The translations under genes and the position numbers were made by a program. From Isoetes taiwanensis (taxonomy: Eukaryota; Streptophyta; Lycopodiopsida; Isoetales; Isoetaceae): 64,000 bases of DNA. The notes beneath the pieces are model-generated. The model ran no database searches. It saw only the letters and a program-made list of their open reading frames with translations, and was not told the DNA's origin. Shown one piece after another: positions 1 to 10,765 of the stretch (its first letter is position 1; every line of letters begins with the position of its first letter). Where the stretch lies: NCBI GenBank assembly GCA_021234155.1, contig JAJEKV010000010.1:16750275-16814274 (forward strand), in the 5' to 3' direction.

Positions 1-331
1 TCTCTTTGGGACCTTCCTAAAGGGCAATGGCCGTACAGGGCGCTTCATTTATGAAGCTACTTTGTGGCTGATTTGGAAAAGATCGAGCCGGAAGTCTTTC
101 GTAATGCGCTGTTTTAGCCCCTTTCTGCTGGTTCCGGACCTTGAGGCGCATAGTCAGGGCAGCGCACTGTCTCGCTTGTCCGACACGCTTAAGCTGAAAT
201 TTGGTCGCATTATCTTCTGCAGCTGCATTGTGGATCATGATGGGCTTTCATTTTAGCACCACACTTATCATTGTACTTGATCGCATTCTAGTGGTTTAAT
301 ATATTCTTATATTCTTCAAAAAAAAAAAAAT
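1..331 (+). mobile_element. 3' remnant of an L1-like LINE with A-tract
   Basis: The plus strand encodes a short stretch reading YEATLWLIWKRSSRKSF at about 50-105. This resembles the C-terminal tail after the reverse-transcriptase zinc-binding domain of plant L1 LINEs, where a Leu-Trp-x-Ile-Trp core followed by basic residues is usual. Stops interrupt the frame soon after. About 230 bases downstream is a run of A at 319-331, as expected for a polyadenylated retroposon end. The 5' part lies outside the window. The identification rests on one short motif plus the A-run and is tentative. Confidence 0.35.
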
Positions 332-984
332 ATATATCATATTACAAAAGTAATAAAGAACCTTTGTAACAAAAACCCCCAATATCAATTCCTTTGGTTA
401 GATGAGATCAGAACTTAGGCATCTAATACCTTTTAGTTTGAGGCATTTCTCTCCCCTCTATGGCCACTCATAGTTTCTAGTGTCCCACTCTCATTAAAGC
501 AATAAAATTAATCAGCCCCTGCCTAATATCTTTGTATAGGACAATTTCTTTTTCCTGGGATGGACATGCCGTTAACATGGACGAGGTCTAACCAAGGCAA
601 ACGGAGAGAAGAGCGTGCATTGTTGATGCAACTAGGAATATAAAATCAATTTACACTTACAACCATATTTTTTTCTTCATTTTTCCCTCGGGCGCATTCC
701 TTTCACGCCTCTCTTCGGATTTAGATTATGGGACCCGTAATCTAAGAGCTTTTAATCAAAGCTTTGAAAAACGTGAAAATAAATGGTTTGCTTCCATACT
801 TGAAAATATTTTATCCCTCTATGCTATAACACGTTAAGCAACATGCTTAAAGGCATTATACCCACCATAGCAATGCTTAATTACACAAGCTCTATACATG
901 GCGATGAAGACTGCCCTTAGATGAACATCCATTGTTCCCAACCAACATGTTGCACCTGGAAGAATCCACACTCATAGCACATGA
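332..984. other. AT-rich spacer, no gene seen
   Basis: This is AT-rich sequence between the LINE end and the left target-site copy of the Gypsy element. I see no coding region, RNA gene or clear repeat. Confidence 0.5.
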
Positions 985-989
985 CCTAA
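985..989. repeat. Left target-site duplication of the Gypsy element
   Basis: The five bases cctaa here are repeated exactly at 10761-10765, directly outside the two LTR ends. Five-base duplications are the integrase signature of Ty3/Gypsy insertion. The match fixes the outer boundaries of the element. Confidence 0.85.
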
Positions 990-3292
990 TGTAACGGACC
1001 TAGGATTTTGAGGTACATTGTGGAATTATTTTATTAAAGGATGCAAAGGAATAATAATTGGAATATTATGCATGCAGAGTATATATATCGTGTGATATGT
1101 AGAGATTATACTCGATAAATATACTATGGGATTAATAATAAATACAAGTATTAATTCGAAGTATCGGAAGGCTATGATTAAAATTTAACTTCATCGGGCT
1201 GGAGCGTGGTGTGAGCAATACTTGGGAGCGCGGTTAGTGCGAGGGAGCAAGAAGCCGGACTCGTGGGATCAAGACTACACCGGGTTTTTCTTAAGCAGCA
1301 TTTCGCGGTTTGCTTTAAATTTGTGGTTATGTGACTAGATTGTATGAGCATGGCTGTTACCATAAACGGTTTATGAGTAGTGATTCTTTGGCATTTGAAT
1401 AATCAGGCTCTTGCATGGCTAGTAATGAAATTAATATTCCCATGAACAGGGTCAGAATCGTAATCTATGATAGAAGAAGCCGGGATGGGTTAGATCGGTT
1501 AAGATGTTTGAAGAATGGGCTAAATTAGATGATGAAGCCGTAACTAGCAAAAACAAGTTGGAATTCTCTTGCATGCTGGTATAGCCTGCGATGATCTTGT
1601 CAATAGAAATGTTTGCGTCATGGCAAATTGCCCCTCGAACAAAGCCGCACTAGCCTTAGGAAGGCCGAAAATGGAGAAAGAATGCAAAAATTAGGAGGAT
1701 TGAAGCAAGAACTCGGGCCGCGGATAACATGATTTTGATGGCCATGAACCGACCAAAACCTCCTAATCGTAGGCCGGCAGTTCCAAGAGGCCTTGAGAAG
1801 GCAAAACGGATGTTTTATGGCTTTCCATGATGATTTGAGGGCCTCGAGGCCGATCCTACCGGCCGCAACCGAGAGCGCTTCCTGCTAAACCATCGCCAGT
1901 TCAAAAATAAAAATAAACCAACAAAGATGTTAATAGTTAGTTTTGGTAGGCTAAGATAATAATAAAGTGAGGTTAATAATTTAAGCTAAGGTCATAGTTA
2001 ATTTAAAGCCGGAACCAAGGAGTTGGGTGAGGAATTTGTGTGAGATTGAGCCCAAGTAAGGAGGAGTTTATGCTAATGGATATAATGTAATTTCATTTTA
2101 CTACGAGTAGTCTTACGTTGGTTAGCTAGCTATATATTTAACCTTTGGAATTAATTAAATGAAGAGAGGAAAAAACAAGGTACAAGTGTTAAGGTATGGA
2201 GGAAGCGGTACAGGGAACATGACGATAATTGAATTAAGTAGGTTAAACATTACTAAAGTCTTTAAATGTAGATAAGAATCTTGCTGTTAGTGAATCTTGG
2301 AAAAATGTAGACGCTTATCTTTATTTTGCACATTGAGGCTATTATAATTATTGAGTCATGGTCCCTGTTACATGAAAGTGTGCATGGGAATTAACTTGAT
2401 GTGTTTCGTTAAGGCATGGGCAAGGATGAAGAATTGTAAGTAATTGTTTACGATGTAGATTCTGATATAGATTCCTCGGGGCCGAGTCTAGGTGCTGCAT
2501 GGTCTAGACTCGCTTTGCACAAGAATGTTAATATTACTATTTGAACATCTACGCTGATACCGTATGGTACAACGTCAATGCTTAAGTGGTCCTCCACGCC
2601 GGATCGCTAGCCAGCGGGATGGGTGTGTGTACACACGCGGTTACCTGGCCCCATGTCAACGGGCCCCATCACCGAAAGCTGACCTTGCTCGCCGTAATCT
2701 GCTGAGGAATATTGGCTGCAATGTTGATGTCATTGCTTGGCTATTGTATATGTGGTTTGTAATGTGGAATCAAGTTGCAATGGCTATGTTTGGTAAAAAT
2801 GCGTACTGTGGTTATGCTTGTTGGATTAATTGCCCTGATTGCAGGGCGCAGGTTATGGTAAGACTATGTTATTGTTCTAAGTTAATGCTTACATTATTAA
2901 TGCTAGATGTGACCTAGATCCTCATCCCCTAGTCCCTGCGGTGATCAACCCCGCGGGTTAATGGTGCAAGCAGAGGCCAAGACGCCCTCGAGCAGCCGTT
3001 TCCTAAAAGCCGCAGGGTAGATGCTGTGGATCGTTGTTCACACTAGCCCCACTATTATTGTTATATATGGATTGAAGTGATATTATTCTAAAAGCTTTGG
3101 GAGTTGTGTGTGAAGTTTTGGTAATGGCAAGAATAATTTTACCGGGGACCTTTAGAGCATGTAAAAAGACATTTCAAATTCTTCTTTACTTAAGTTGCAT
3201 GTATCAATTCTTGAGTTCCTAAGGTTGGGGTTAGATCCAACGAGATCGATGGATCTCCAAGCATTAAGAGGGCTAATCGCCAGCCCGCCACA
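990..3292 (+). repeat. 5' LTR of the Gypsy chromovirus
   Basis: It begins TGTAACGG and ends CCACA, the usual TG...CA form. It aligns along its whole length with 8474-10760; the pairs 2403/9890 and 3246/10715 are easy anchor points. The LTR is unusually long for a plant Gypsy element. Differences between the two copies are mainly short insertions and deletions. It drives and terminates element transcription in intact relatives; no promoter was singled out here. Confidence 0.88.
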
Positions 3293-3295
3293 GCT

Positions 3296-3306
3296 TGGTA
3301 TCGAGC
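3296..3306 (+). other. Primer-binding site, initiator tRNA-Met type
   Basis: The bases tggtatcgagc start three bases after the 5' LTR. They match the standard plant LTR-retrotransposon primer site tggtatcagagc (complementary to the 3' end of initiator tRNA-Met) apart from one missing A. The position is as expected for priming minus-strand DNA synthesis. Confidence 0.8.
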
Positions 3307-3479
3307 AAAGTTCGCTAGTGGATTATGAGATTTTGATTATTGATGATATTTGCTATGATTTACTCAGTGAGAGATGAGTTCCCCATGAGGATCCCTAGGA
3401 GGAGTTGGACGTGCTCGGGTGGAGCTCGGGCCTAGTGGAACCCCCGATGTAGCTCTGGTGATCTTGCGCCTTATTTCGC

Positions 3480-4470
3480 CAGCTAGTGTTGGGTGCCAGA
3501 AAAGCGTCAAGTAACAAAAGACAAAGCACCGACAAGGCAAAGTGGGAGGCGGTGCTTGGCGACACTAAGAGAGAAGTATTTACCGGAGAAAATGTTACTG
3601 TGGGATGATGCTGATTCATATTTCGTAATATTTATTTTAAACTCATCAAATTAAGACTCTCGTTAAAGTCAAGATTATTCGTGCAATGTTGGGTGGATTT
3701 GCTAGAGCATGGTGGGAGAATTATTTATGGACATAAATAAGGTTGCAGGCGTGCAACTTGGCAAGAGTTTAAGATCATTGAAGGACACTTTTATGCCTCC
3801 CGATACAAAGTAGACAAGATGAATGAGTTCTCGGACCGGTCATCGCAAAGGACTACAATAATATAACGGTAGCTCCAAGGTTGGCAAGATCATTGTCCTT
3901 TGAGGATAAGGAGAAGCTTTCTATACCGATTTGTGAAGGGTTTGCAGTTGATATTAAGAGCAATACCGCTCCGTGTGTCCCATATGATCCGAGGAGGTGT
4001 TCGCACTGCTAAGAATCGCGGAAGTTTCCATCTAATAGAAGGCAACCTGAGAATGTGCTAAGAAGAGACAAGCTCCTTCCATTACGGCAAAATCGGTGGA
4101 TCTACGGTAGAGGTAGATTCCCAGCGTGGGTGGTGCATGGTCGCACGTCGTTAGTATGTGAGGGTTTATCAAAGTCGATCTCGACTCATGTATGCACTTC
4201 AATGATGAAACCGTGGAAAGTGTATTAATGAGAATCGATGCTTCAAAGAAGTTGGTCATTATGGACGAAAAGATTGTCCGAAGGTGGATGGATAGCAATC
4301 ACCACCGGTGATGTTCTCAACGCGGGAGGGCAAAACAAAACCAAGCAACGCAAAGTCAATTTAGTGATACTTATGGACGGGCCGCGAGGAAATGGAGGCC
4401 GAGGGTAATCGTGGTGGTCGTGGAGGTTTCGGGACAATAGTAGGGGTGGCAGAGGACAGGGGAGATAACA
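3480..4470 (+). pseudogene. Gypsy gag, decayed, with damaged zinc knuckle
   Basis: Several frames carry gag-like pieces, including ARAWWENYLW near 3700 and a stretch about sorting and binding partners that I cannot assign further. At 4239-4280 the frame reads CFKEVGHYGRKDCP, a CCHC zinc knuckle that has lost its second cysteine. It is followed by a Gly/Arg-rich segment near 4370-4460, typical of the nucleocapsid end of chromovirus gag. In live elements gag forms the particle and binds RNA. Many frameshifts make this copy non-functional. Confidence 0.7.
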
Positions 4471-4599
4471 GGATTTAAAGTACGCTTTAACCCCGCAGTT
4501 TGAAGTTAGGGTCGCCAATCATGGACCCTCCCGTGGAAAGAATGCATGTATGTCGCGAAAGGGACCGTGGTCGTAGATAATCAAGCCGGGTGGATCAAT

Positions 4600-4765
4600 C
4601 GAGTTCCGTATTATTCATGGAGTTCCTGCTCTCTTCTTATTGATTGTGGTAGTACACATGTTTATTTCCTGGCCGCAAAGAAACTAGATTTGAATATGAT
4701 TAGCTCCGGGACCCTAGATATGTGGAGTTTACCATGGCAAATTAAGACTTCTATGCTAAGGTAGA
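4600..4765 (+). pseudogene. Gypsy protease remnant
   Basis: The frame starting near 4546 reads SLLIDCGSTHVYFLAAKKLDL. The Leu-Ile-Asp-Cys-Gly core is the retropepsin active-site region, with Cys in the position usually held by Ser or Thr. The second Gypsy element at 24.7 kb has the same Asp-Cys-Gly, so it is a family trait and not a lesion. The frame ends at 4764 and the domain is interrupted. The protease would cut the polyprotein in an active element. Confidence 0.65.
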
Positions 4766-5012
4766 TTAATCTTGAATTCAAGTAGAGAGATCTTGAGTCT
4801 CATACTAGCTCGAAGTATTGAGCCTTAGGGAAATATGATGCTATTCTAGGGATGTCATGGTTAAGGTCATTACAAGCTTGCATTGATCAAGGAGAGCAGC
4901 TATGATGCCAAAGCCCTAATGGATAAGTATGTACCGAAGGATAATCATCATTAGTGGTTACACCTTGTTCCTAAAGTTTTAAGAAACAGATTAAGAATGG
5001 TTTATTAAGAAC

Positions 5013-5632
5013 AGTGGATAGGTTCTATAATGCGACAAAACTAAAATTTCCGACGATAGTTAAAAATAATGATTTTTAATAAAATACGTATTTAACGTGA
5101 TACCCTCGGCCACGAAAAATCTTCGCTGCACGCCAAACCTTCGAAAGCCGCATCGGTAACTTTTCGCCGCGACAGAAAGAATCGCTGCCGAAAAGGACAA
5201 GTTCCGACATTCGGCATCGCCGGAAGTTGCGGATAGCCGCATCACGAAAATTTCGCTGCGACGCTTATCCAGCCCATTTCGCGACGCCGAAAGCAAATAA
5301 TTCGCAAAAATAAGAAAACAATTCGTCGGAAGTATCGCCAAAATGAAACTAAATCGCTGCACGCTAAAAGTCCACGACGCCGTGGAGCAAAGCATTTCAC
5401 AGACAAAAATTTTCCTTATTTCGCTACACGCCGCTTCGATATTTCCTTCGCTGCGATTAAAAATTCGCTGCGACGCCGATATAGTTGTTTTCAAGCAGAC
5501 GATGTAAAATCTTCCCGACGCTCAATTGTTTTTGCCGTGATTTTTGCGCTTTATACCAAGAAATTTGTCAGATTTCGCTACAATTCATAATGCATTCCTC
5601 GTGATAAACGCATTACCGTATTGAACCTATCC
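5013..5632. mobile_element. Nested small inverted-repeat DNA element (MITE-like)
   Basis: It interrupts the Gypsy internal region. The ends carry inverted repeats: ggataggttc near 5016 and gaacctatcc near 5622, with taatgcg and its complement cgcatta next inward on each side. The interior is unlike its surroundings. It is AT-rich but studded with recurring cgctgcgacgc-type words about every 15-60 bases (for example near 5122, 5249, 5352, 5447, 5464). An open frame of 144 codons on the minus strand (5060-5494) resembles nothing and is probably chance. Possible target duplications (ataagaat near 5634, attaagaac near 5004) are imperfect. A Mutator-like non-autonomous element is one reading. Confidence 0.5.
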
Positions 5633-5699
5633 CCATAAGAATGGGATGCATTGCTGTTAGATTCATTCTGTACCGCAGAAGCTGGCTGTGAACAAATCT

Positions 5700-7060
5700 A
5701 TTGCCCCGATCCGTGAAGTGTTGATGAGTTTTCGGATGTGTTCCAAAGAATTAACTAATTGCCTCCACATAGAACGTAGATCATGAGATAGAACTTGTTC
5801 CTACCGAACTCACATCAAGGCTGCTACACCATACGTATTTCATGCATTAGAGATGTATCGCCGGAATTGGAAGAAACAGCTTAGCTAATTCATATTAACA
5901 AGGGCTTCATAACACGCCGGTGCGTTTCTCCATTTGGTGCGCCCGGCCGTGTTTGGAAAGCAAAGAAGGATGGGACATTAAGGTTGTGGTATTGATTACC
6001 GTGATGCCAACCGTGATTACGTTGAAGAATAGATATGCATTGCCTAGGGTTGGATGAGTTATTTGATCGGGCTGGGACAAGCTAAGAATTTCACAAAATT
6101 GATCTACGATCCGATATCATCGTGATCCTGATCAAGGACACGTGACATTTATAAGATCGCATTTAGGACACGCTACCACATTACGAAGCTTGTTGTAATG
6201 CCCTTTGTTGACAAATGCTCCCCGCCCACCTTTATGCCTAATGAATGAGATATCTCGATCTTTCCGGATAAGTTTATATTGGTTTTCTTTGATGATACAT
6301 TTTGCATATTCCGTGACATTAGAGGAGCATGTGGAACATGTTGCATTAGCCATTTTATGACGAAAAGTTGTATGGTAAGCTATCTAAGTGTTCTTTGCAC
6401 AAAACTAGATTGGTATACCTTGGGCATGTTATTTTCCGTGAGAAGGATTGGAGCCGATCCTTCTAAGGTTGAGGCAAGTAGATTGGCCCACACCAAAAGA
6501 TCTGAAGGAGGTAAGATCATTCTTGGGATTAGTTGATATTACCGCGAAATTTGTTCCTTAAATTTGCAAAGATTGCGCCTTTGACTTTGCCGGGTAAGAA
6601 GAATGATTTGCATCGACCGATAGTTGTCGTGAAAGTTTTCAAAAGTTAAAAGGATGTTTTGATTAGTGCATCGCTTTAAGGATTCCGTGACATGAATGTA
6701 CCCTTCCACAGTCAATCGATGCTTCCTCGAAAGCTATGAGGAGTCTTGTCGCAGAAGGCCGAAGTTTGTGCTTTATATATCTCGTAGTTGTCTCCTCACA
6801 ACAAAATTACCCAGCGCATGATCTTAGAAATGTTGGCCATTATCCATGCCTTTGAGGGTGTGGAGATATTATTTGTCGGTCGCCGCTTCTTTGAAGACTG
6901 ACCACCAAAACTGGCATTTTGCAAAACAACCATATTTGAATAATAGGCAAAGGAGGTGGATGCAACTAAGGGAAGAGTGGCGATTTTGAAATTGAATATC
7001 AACCCCGGCAAAGAAATGTGATTACCGATGCTTTGTCTAGAAGGTCATTTTAACCCTCTA
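5700..7060 (+). pseudogene. Gypsy reverse transcriptase and RNase H, decayed
   Basis: Typical pieces appear in order on the plus strand across shifting frames: VDEFSDVF near 5725, SPFGAPGRVWKAKKDGT near 5930-5980, KIDLRS near 6100, then the palm region with a FFDD box at 6284-6295 (the usual Ile/Val/Phe-x-Asp-Asp catalytic motif). YLGHVIF near 6412 and PLTLPGKKND near 6580 follow. RNase H is marked by AHDL near 6820 and by NVITDALSRR near 7020, which is the standard end of Gypsy RNase H. Stops and frameshifts throughout show it is inactive. Confidence 0.8.
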
Positions 7061-7079
7061 TTAGTGTAAGTTTCATGAC

Positions 7080-8454
7080 AATGATGCTGGATATTCTTAG
7101 CAAATTGAGGAATGATCCGTGATGGCACTGGGTGGTGGAGAACCCCCAAGATTTTCCTCGAGGTATGCATTGTCTAAAGGAGTTTCATATTATAATGGCC
7201 GATAAAATCTTCTAATGATCGTGAGTTGATTGAGGTTGTTATATGAAGCATGATAGCCCTAGCTGCCACCTGTAAGTACATAAGACTTTGAGGAAAATGC
7301 CGTAATTTCTTTTGGCCCTCGACAAAAAGAAGATGGTTAAGGAGCACGCGGGCTAGGTAGTTTATCTTGTCAAAAGGTAAAAGCATCAAGGTTTAGGGAG
7401 CCCGGAGAATTACAACCTTGGTAATTCCATCTTCTAAGTGGGAGAGTATTCTACGGACTTCATTGTTGAGCTTCCCTAATATCGCCTTCGTGTTATGATG
7501 CAATCTATGTTGTGGTTGACCGAATTACCATGTGCCCATTTATGCCTACAAGACTACCGCTACGCGAATGGATATGGGTTATTTGTTACAGACCTTTAGG
7601 TTGCATGGATGCCTACCACTATTTCATCGACGATACGTTTATGAGCCAATTTTGGCAAGGGTTGTTTCAAAATATTGTGGACTAAGTTATATGCCAAGAC
7701 ATCTTTATCGCCCTCGCCGCATGGGCCATGGGAGCCAGTTAATCAAGTCTTGAGTGATATGCTCGTAATGTATGTGCCTAGTCAACCAAAGGTATGGATT
7801 CTTACTTTGTAAATTACCGAAGCTTCAGCATACAATAACACTTATCAAGACACCCCATTAAAATGAGTCCTTTGAGGCAATGTATGGTGCTGAAACGTCG
7901 CTGTCCTCTTTAATTGGAGGGATCCTCAATGCAGTCGCGTTGAAGCAGCTAATGAAGTAGCTTTGGTATGGATGCTCAACTAAGGAGACTTCGCCGTAAT
8001 CTCCGCCGGCACAAAATAGACGTATGATGCAAATAAGAGACGACCACTGAATTTCAAAAGGATTATGTGTTTTGAGGATTAATCCCAAGCGAGTTCACTG
8101 CATTTAAAAGTGTAGGAAATGGGCCCCCTGTGGGTACGGTCCGTGATGAAATTTTGGAACGTGACGCGGTGGCTATTGTGTTGAGTTACCCTCACACTTG
8201 AAAGTACATAACGTTTTCCATGAGTAACTTGAGGAAGTATGTTTTTGATCCTTCCCATGTCGGGGACGATGATTTAGTAAGCAGGGAGAACTTTCAGACT
8301 CACTGTAACGATATTTTTGCGAGGAAACCCGCTTAAGGAGGTGAACAATGAGATTTTGGTCCACGGGCGCTGGTTCCGAGGAAGATGCCACATGGGAAGA
8401 TGCCAATTGGATTCTTCGTGAGTTTCCGGAGATGCTCTACGAGGACATGGGTTG
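7080..8454 (+). pseudogene. Gypsy integrase with C-terminal chromodomain, decayed
   Basis: Integrase pieces include STDFIVELP near 7450, FRLHGCLP near 7585-7610, TKLYAKTS near 7683 and VNQVLSDMLVMYV near 7739-7775. The last is the usual segment after the catalytic Glu. At 8380-8453 the frame reads EEDATWEDANWILREFP, a clear chromodomain C-terminus that in live chromoviruses binds modified histone tails and directs insertion. The reading frame ends at TGA 8452-8454. Several shifts make it non-functional. Confidence 0.8.
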
Positions 8455-8473
8455 AATCTCTTGAGGAGAGATC

Positions 8474-10760
8474 AGAATCCGACCTAGATTTGAGGTACAT
8501 TGTGGAATTATTTTACTAAAGGATGCAAGAGTCAATAATTGGAATATGCTTATATATATATCGATATGTAGATTATAACGGATAAACATAATTAGTGATT
8601 AAATAATAAATCACAAAGTACATCACATGAAGTATTGGAAGGCGATAGATTGCGTCGTAATCGGTCAAGGAGCTGTGGTGTGAGCAATACTTGGGAGCTT
8701 GTTGGGGTGCAAGAGGAGCAAGCCGGATTCGTGTGGGGATCAAGACTTACACTGGTTTTTCTAAAGTGTAGCATTTCGCTTGCTTAAATTTGGTGGTTAA
8801 GTGTATCTAGATTGTGGCTGAGCATTATTGTTAACATAAACGCGAAGGTTTATGAGAGTAGTGATTCTTGGTATTTGAATAATCGCGGGTTTGCATGGCT
8901 AGTAATGAAATTAATATTCCCATCAAAAAGAAGAATAGCCAGAACCGTGAATCTATGATAAAGAAGCCGGATGGGTTAGGATCGCTAAGATACTTGAAGA
9001 ATAACGGGCTAAAATTAGGTGGATGAAGCCGTAACTAGCAAAAACAAGTTGGAATTTCGCGATGCAAAGCAGTGTAGCCCGAGATGATTCATTTAATAGA
9101 AATGTTTGAAAACATGGCAAATTGCCCCGAACAAAGTTTAATTGGGCCTTAGGAAGGCCTAAATGGAGAAAGAATGCAAAATTAGAGGATTTGAAGCAAG
9201 AACTGGCCGGATAACATGATTTTGATGGGCTATGAACTCGACCAAACCTCCGAATCGCTACTGCGTAGGCCGAATACCTAAGAGCTTCCTGAGAAGGCAA
9301 AATCGCATGTTTTATGGCTTTTCATGATGATTTGAGGGCCCGAGCCAACATCCTACCGGCCGCAGTCCGAGAGTGCGCTCTGCTAAACGACGTTAGGTTC
9401 AAGCAAAAAAAAATAAACCAACAAAGATGTTAATAGTTGGGGTTTTGGGTAGGCTAAGATAATAATAAAGTGAGGCTAATAATTTAAGCTAAGGTCATAG
9501 GTTAATTTAAAGTCGAACCATGAGTTGGTGAGGAATCGTGTGAGATTGAGGCCTGGGTAAGGAGTTTATGCTAATGGATATACCGCACTTACTTACATGA
9601 GTAGTCTTAAGGTTAGCTAGCTTGGCATATTTAACCTTTAACCAATTAAATGAAGAGGAAAACAAGGCGGCCAAGTGTTATGTATGGGAGGAAGTTGGTA
9701 ATAGGAACATGACGATAATTGAATGCTATAGGTTAAACATTACTAAAGTCTTAAATGTAGATAGTAATCTTGTTGTTATGAATCTCAAGTAGACGTTTAT
9801 CTTATTTTGCATTATTGAGGTTATTATAATTATTGAGTCATGGTCCTGTTAAGCATAGAGTGTGTATGGAATTAACTGATGTAAGCTTGTTAAGGCATGG
9901 GCATAAGGATGAAGAATTGTAAGTAATCATTATGATGTGATTCTTGATATGACTCAACGGAGTTCAGGTGTGAAAATCTAGACTCGTTTTTGCAATGTGC
10001 GAAGAATGTTAATATTACTATTTGAACATCTAGCGCTGATAACAAGTATGCGCATGTCCCTCCAATGCCGACGCAAATATGGATGGGTGTGTGTTACACA
10101 CGGTTACCCCGGCTTCATGTCACCGCCCGATCTGTTTAATCCTGCTCGCAATCTTCGCAGGAATATTGGTTGCAATGTTGATGCTTTGGCTTTGCTTGGC
10201 TATTGTATATGTATTTGTACCGTGGAACCGCTGCAATGGCTATGTTTGGTAAAATTATGCATTGTGAAGTTATGCTTGTTGATTAATTGCCTCTGATTGG
10301 GTGTGTGGGCTTGGTGGTTATGGTAAGACTATGTTATTGTTCTAAGTTAATGCTTTGCTATTTACAATGCTAGATGTGACTGATCCCCATCCCCACTTAG
10401 TCCGCAGGACTAACCCCGTGGTTAATGGTGTAAGCAGAGTATGCTAAGACGCCCTCGAGAGTAGCCAAGCTTCCCAGTGCTGCAGGGTAGATGCAGGGAT
10501 TGTTGTTCAATTAGCTCCCACTCATTATTGTTATTATATATGGATTGAAGCGATATTATTCCTAAAGCTTTGGGAGTTGTGCAGTTTTGGTCGAGTAATG
10601 GCAAGAATAATTTCATGGACCTTAGAGCATGTAAAAGATTAAATTCTTTACCTAAGTCGGGCAGATGTATCAATTCTTGAGTTCCTAAGGTTAAATAGAG
10701 AGATCCAATCCAGAGGACCGATGGGATTCCAAGCCAAGAGGTTAATCGCCCTCGGCCACA
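8474..10760 (+). repeat. 3' LTR of the Gypsy chromovirus
   Basis: Homologous to 990-3292 over its full length. The first seven bases are damaged (agaatcc where the 5' copy has tgtaacg), and the end ccaca abuts the right target duplication. A purine-rich stretch, ttgaggagagatca, lies just before it at 8461-8474 and is the probable polypurine tract for plus-strand priming. Confidence 0.88.
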
Positions 10761-10765
10761 CCTAA
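10761..10765. repeat. Right target-site duplication of the Gypsy element
   Basis: The bases cctaa match the left copy at 985-989 exactly and mark the right limit of the insertion. Confidence 0.85.

Larger units (their letters stand above)
990..10760 (+). mobile_element. Complete but decayed Ty3/Gypsy chromovirus, 9.77 kb
   Basis: Two direct LTRs of about 2.3 kb flank an internal region of about 5.2 kb. In order this carries a tRNA-Met primer site, gag with a damaged zinc knuckle, protease, reverse transcriptase, RNase H, integrase and a C-terminal chromodomain. The element is bracketed by an identical 5-bp target duplication (cctaa). The order RT before integrase, plus the chromodomain, identifies a Ty3/Gypsy chromovirus. 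Every domain is broken by stops and frameshifts, so it cannot move by itself. A 0.6-kb inverted-repeat element is inserted between protease and reverse transcriptase. Confidence 0.9.

Noticed and set aside
5060-5494. 144-codon minus-strand open frame
   Set aside because: It lies within the nested inverted-repeat element, where recurring cgctgcgacgc words keep stops away; no domain and no homology are recognisable.
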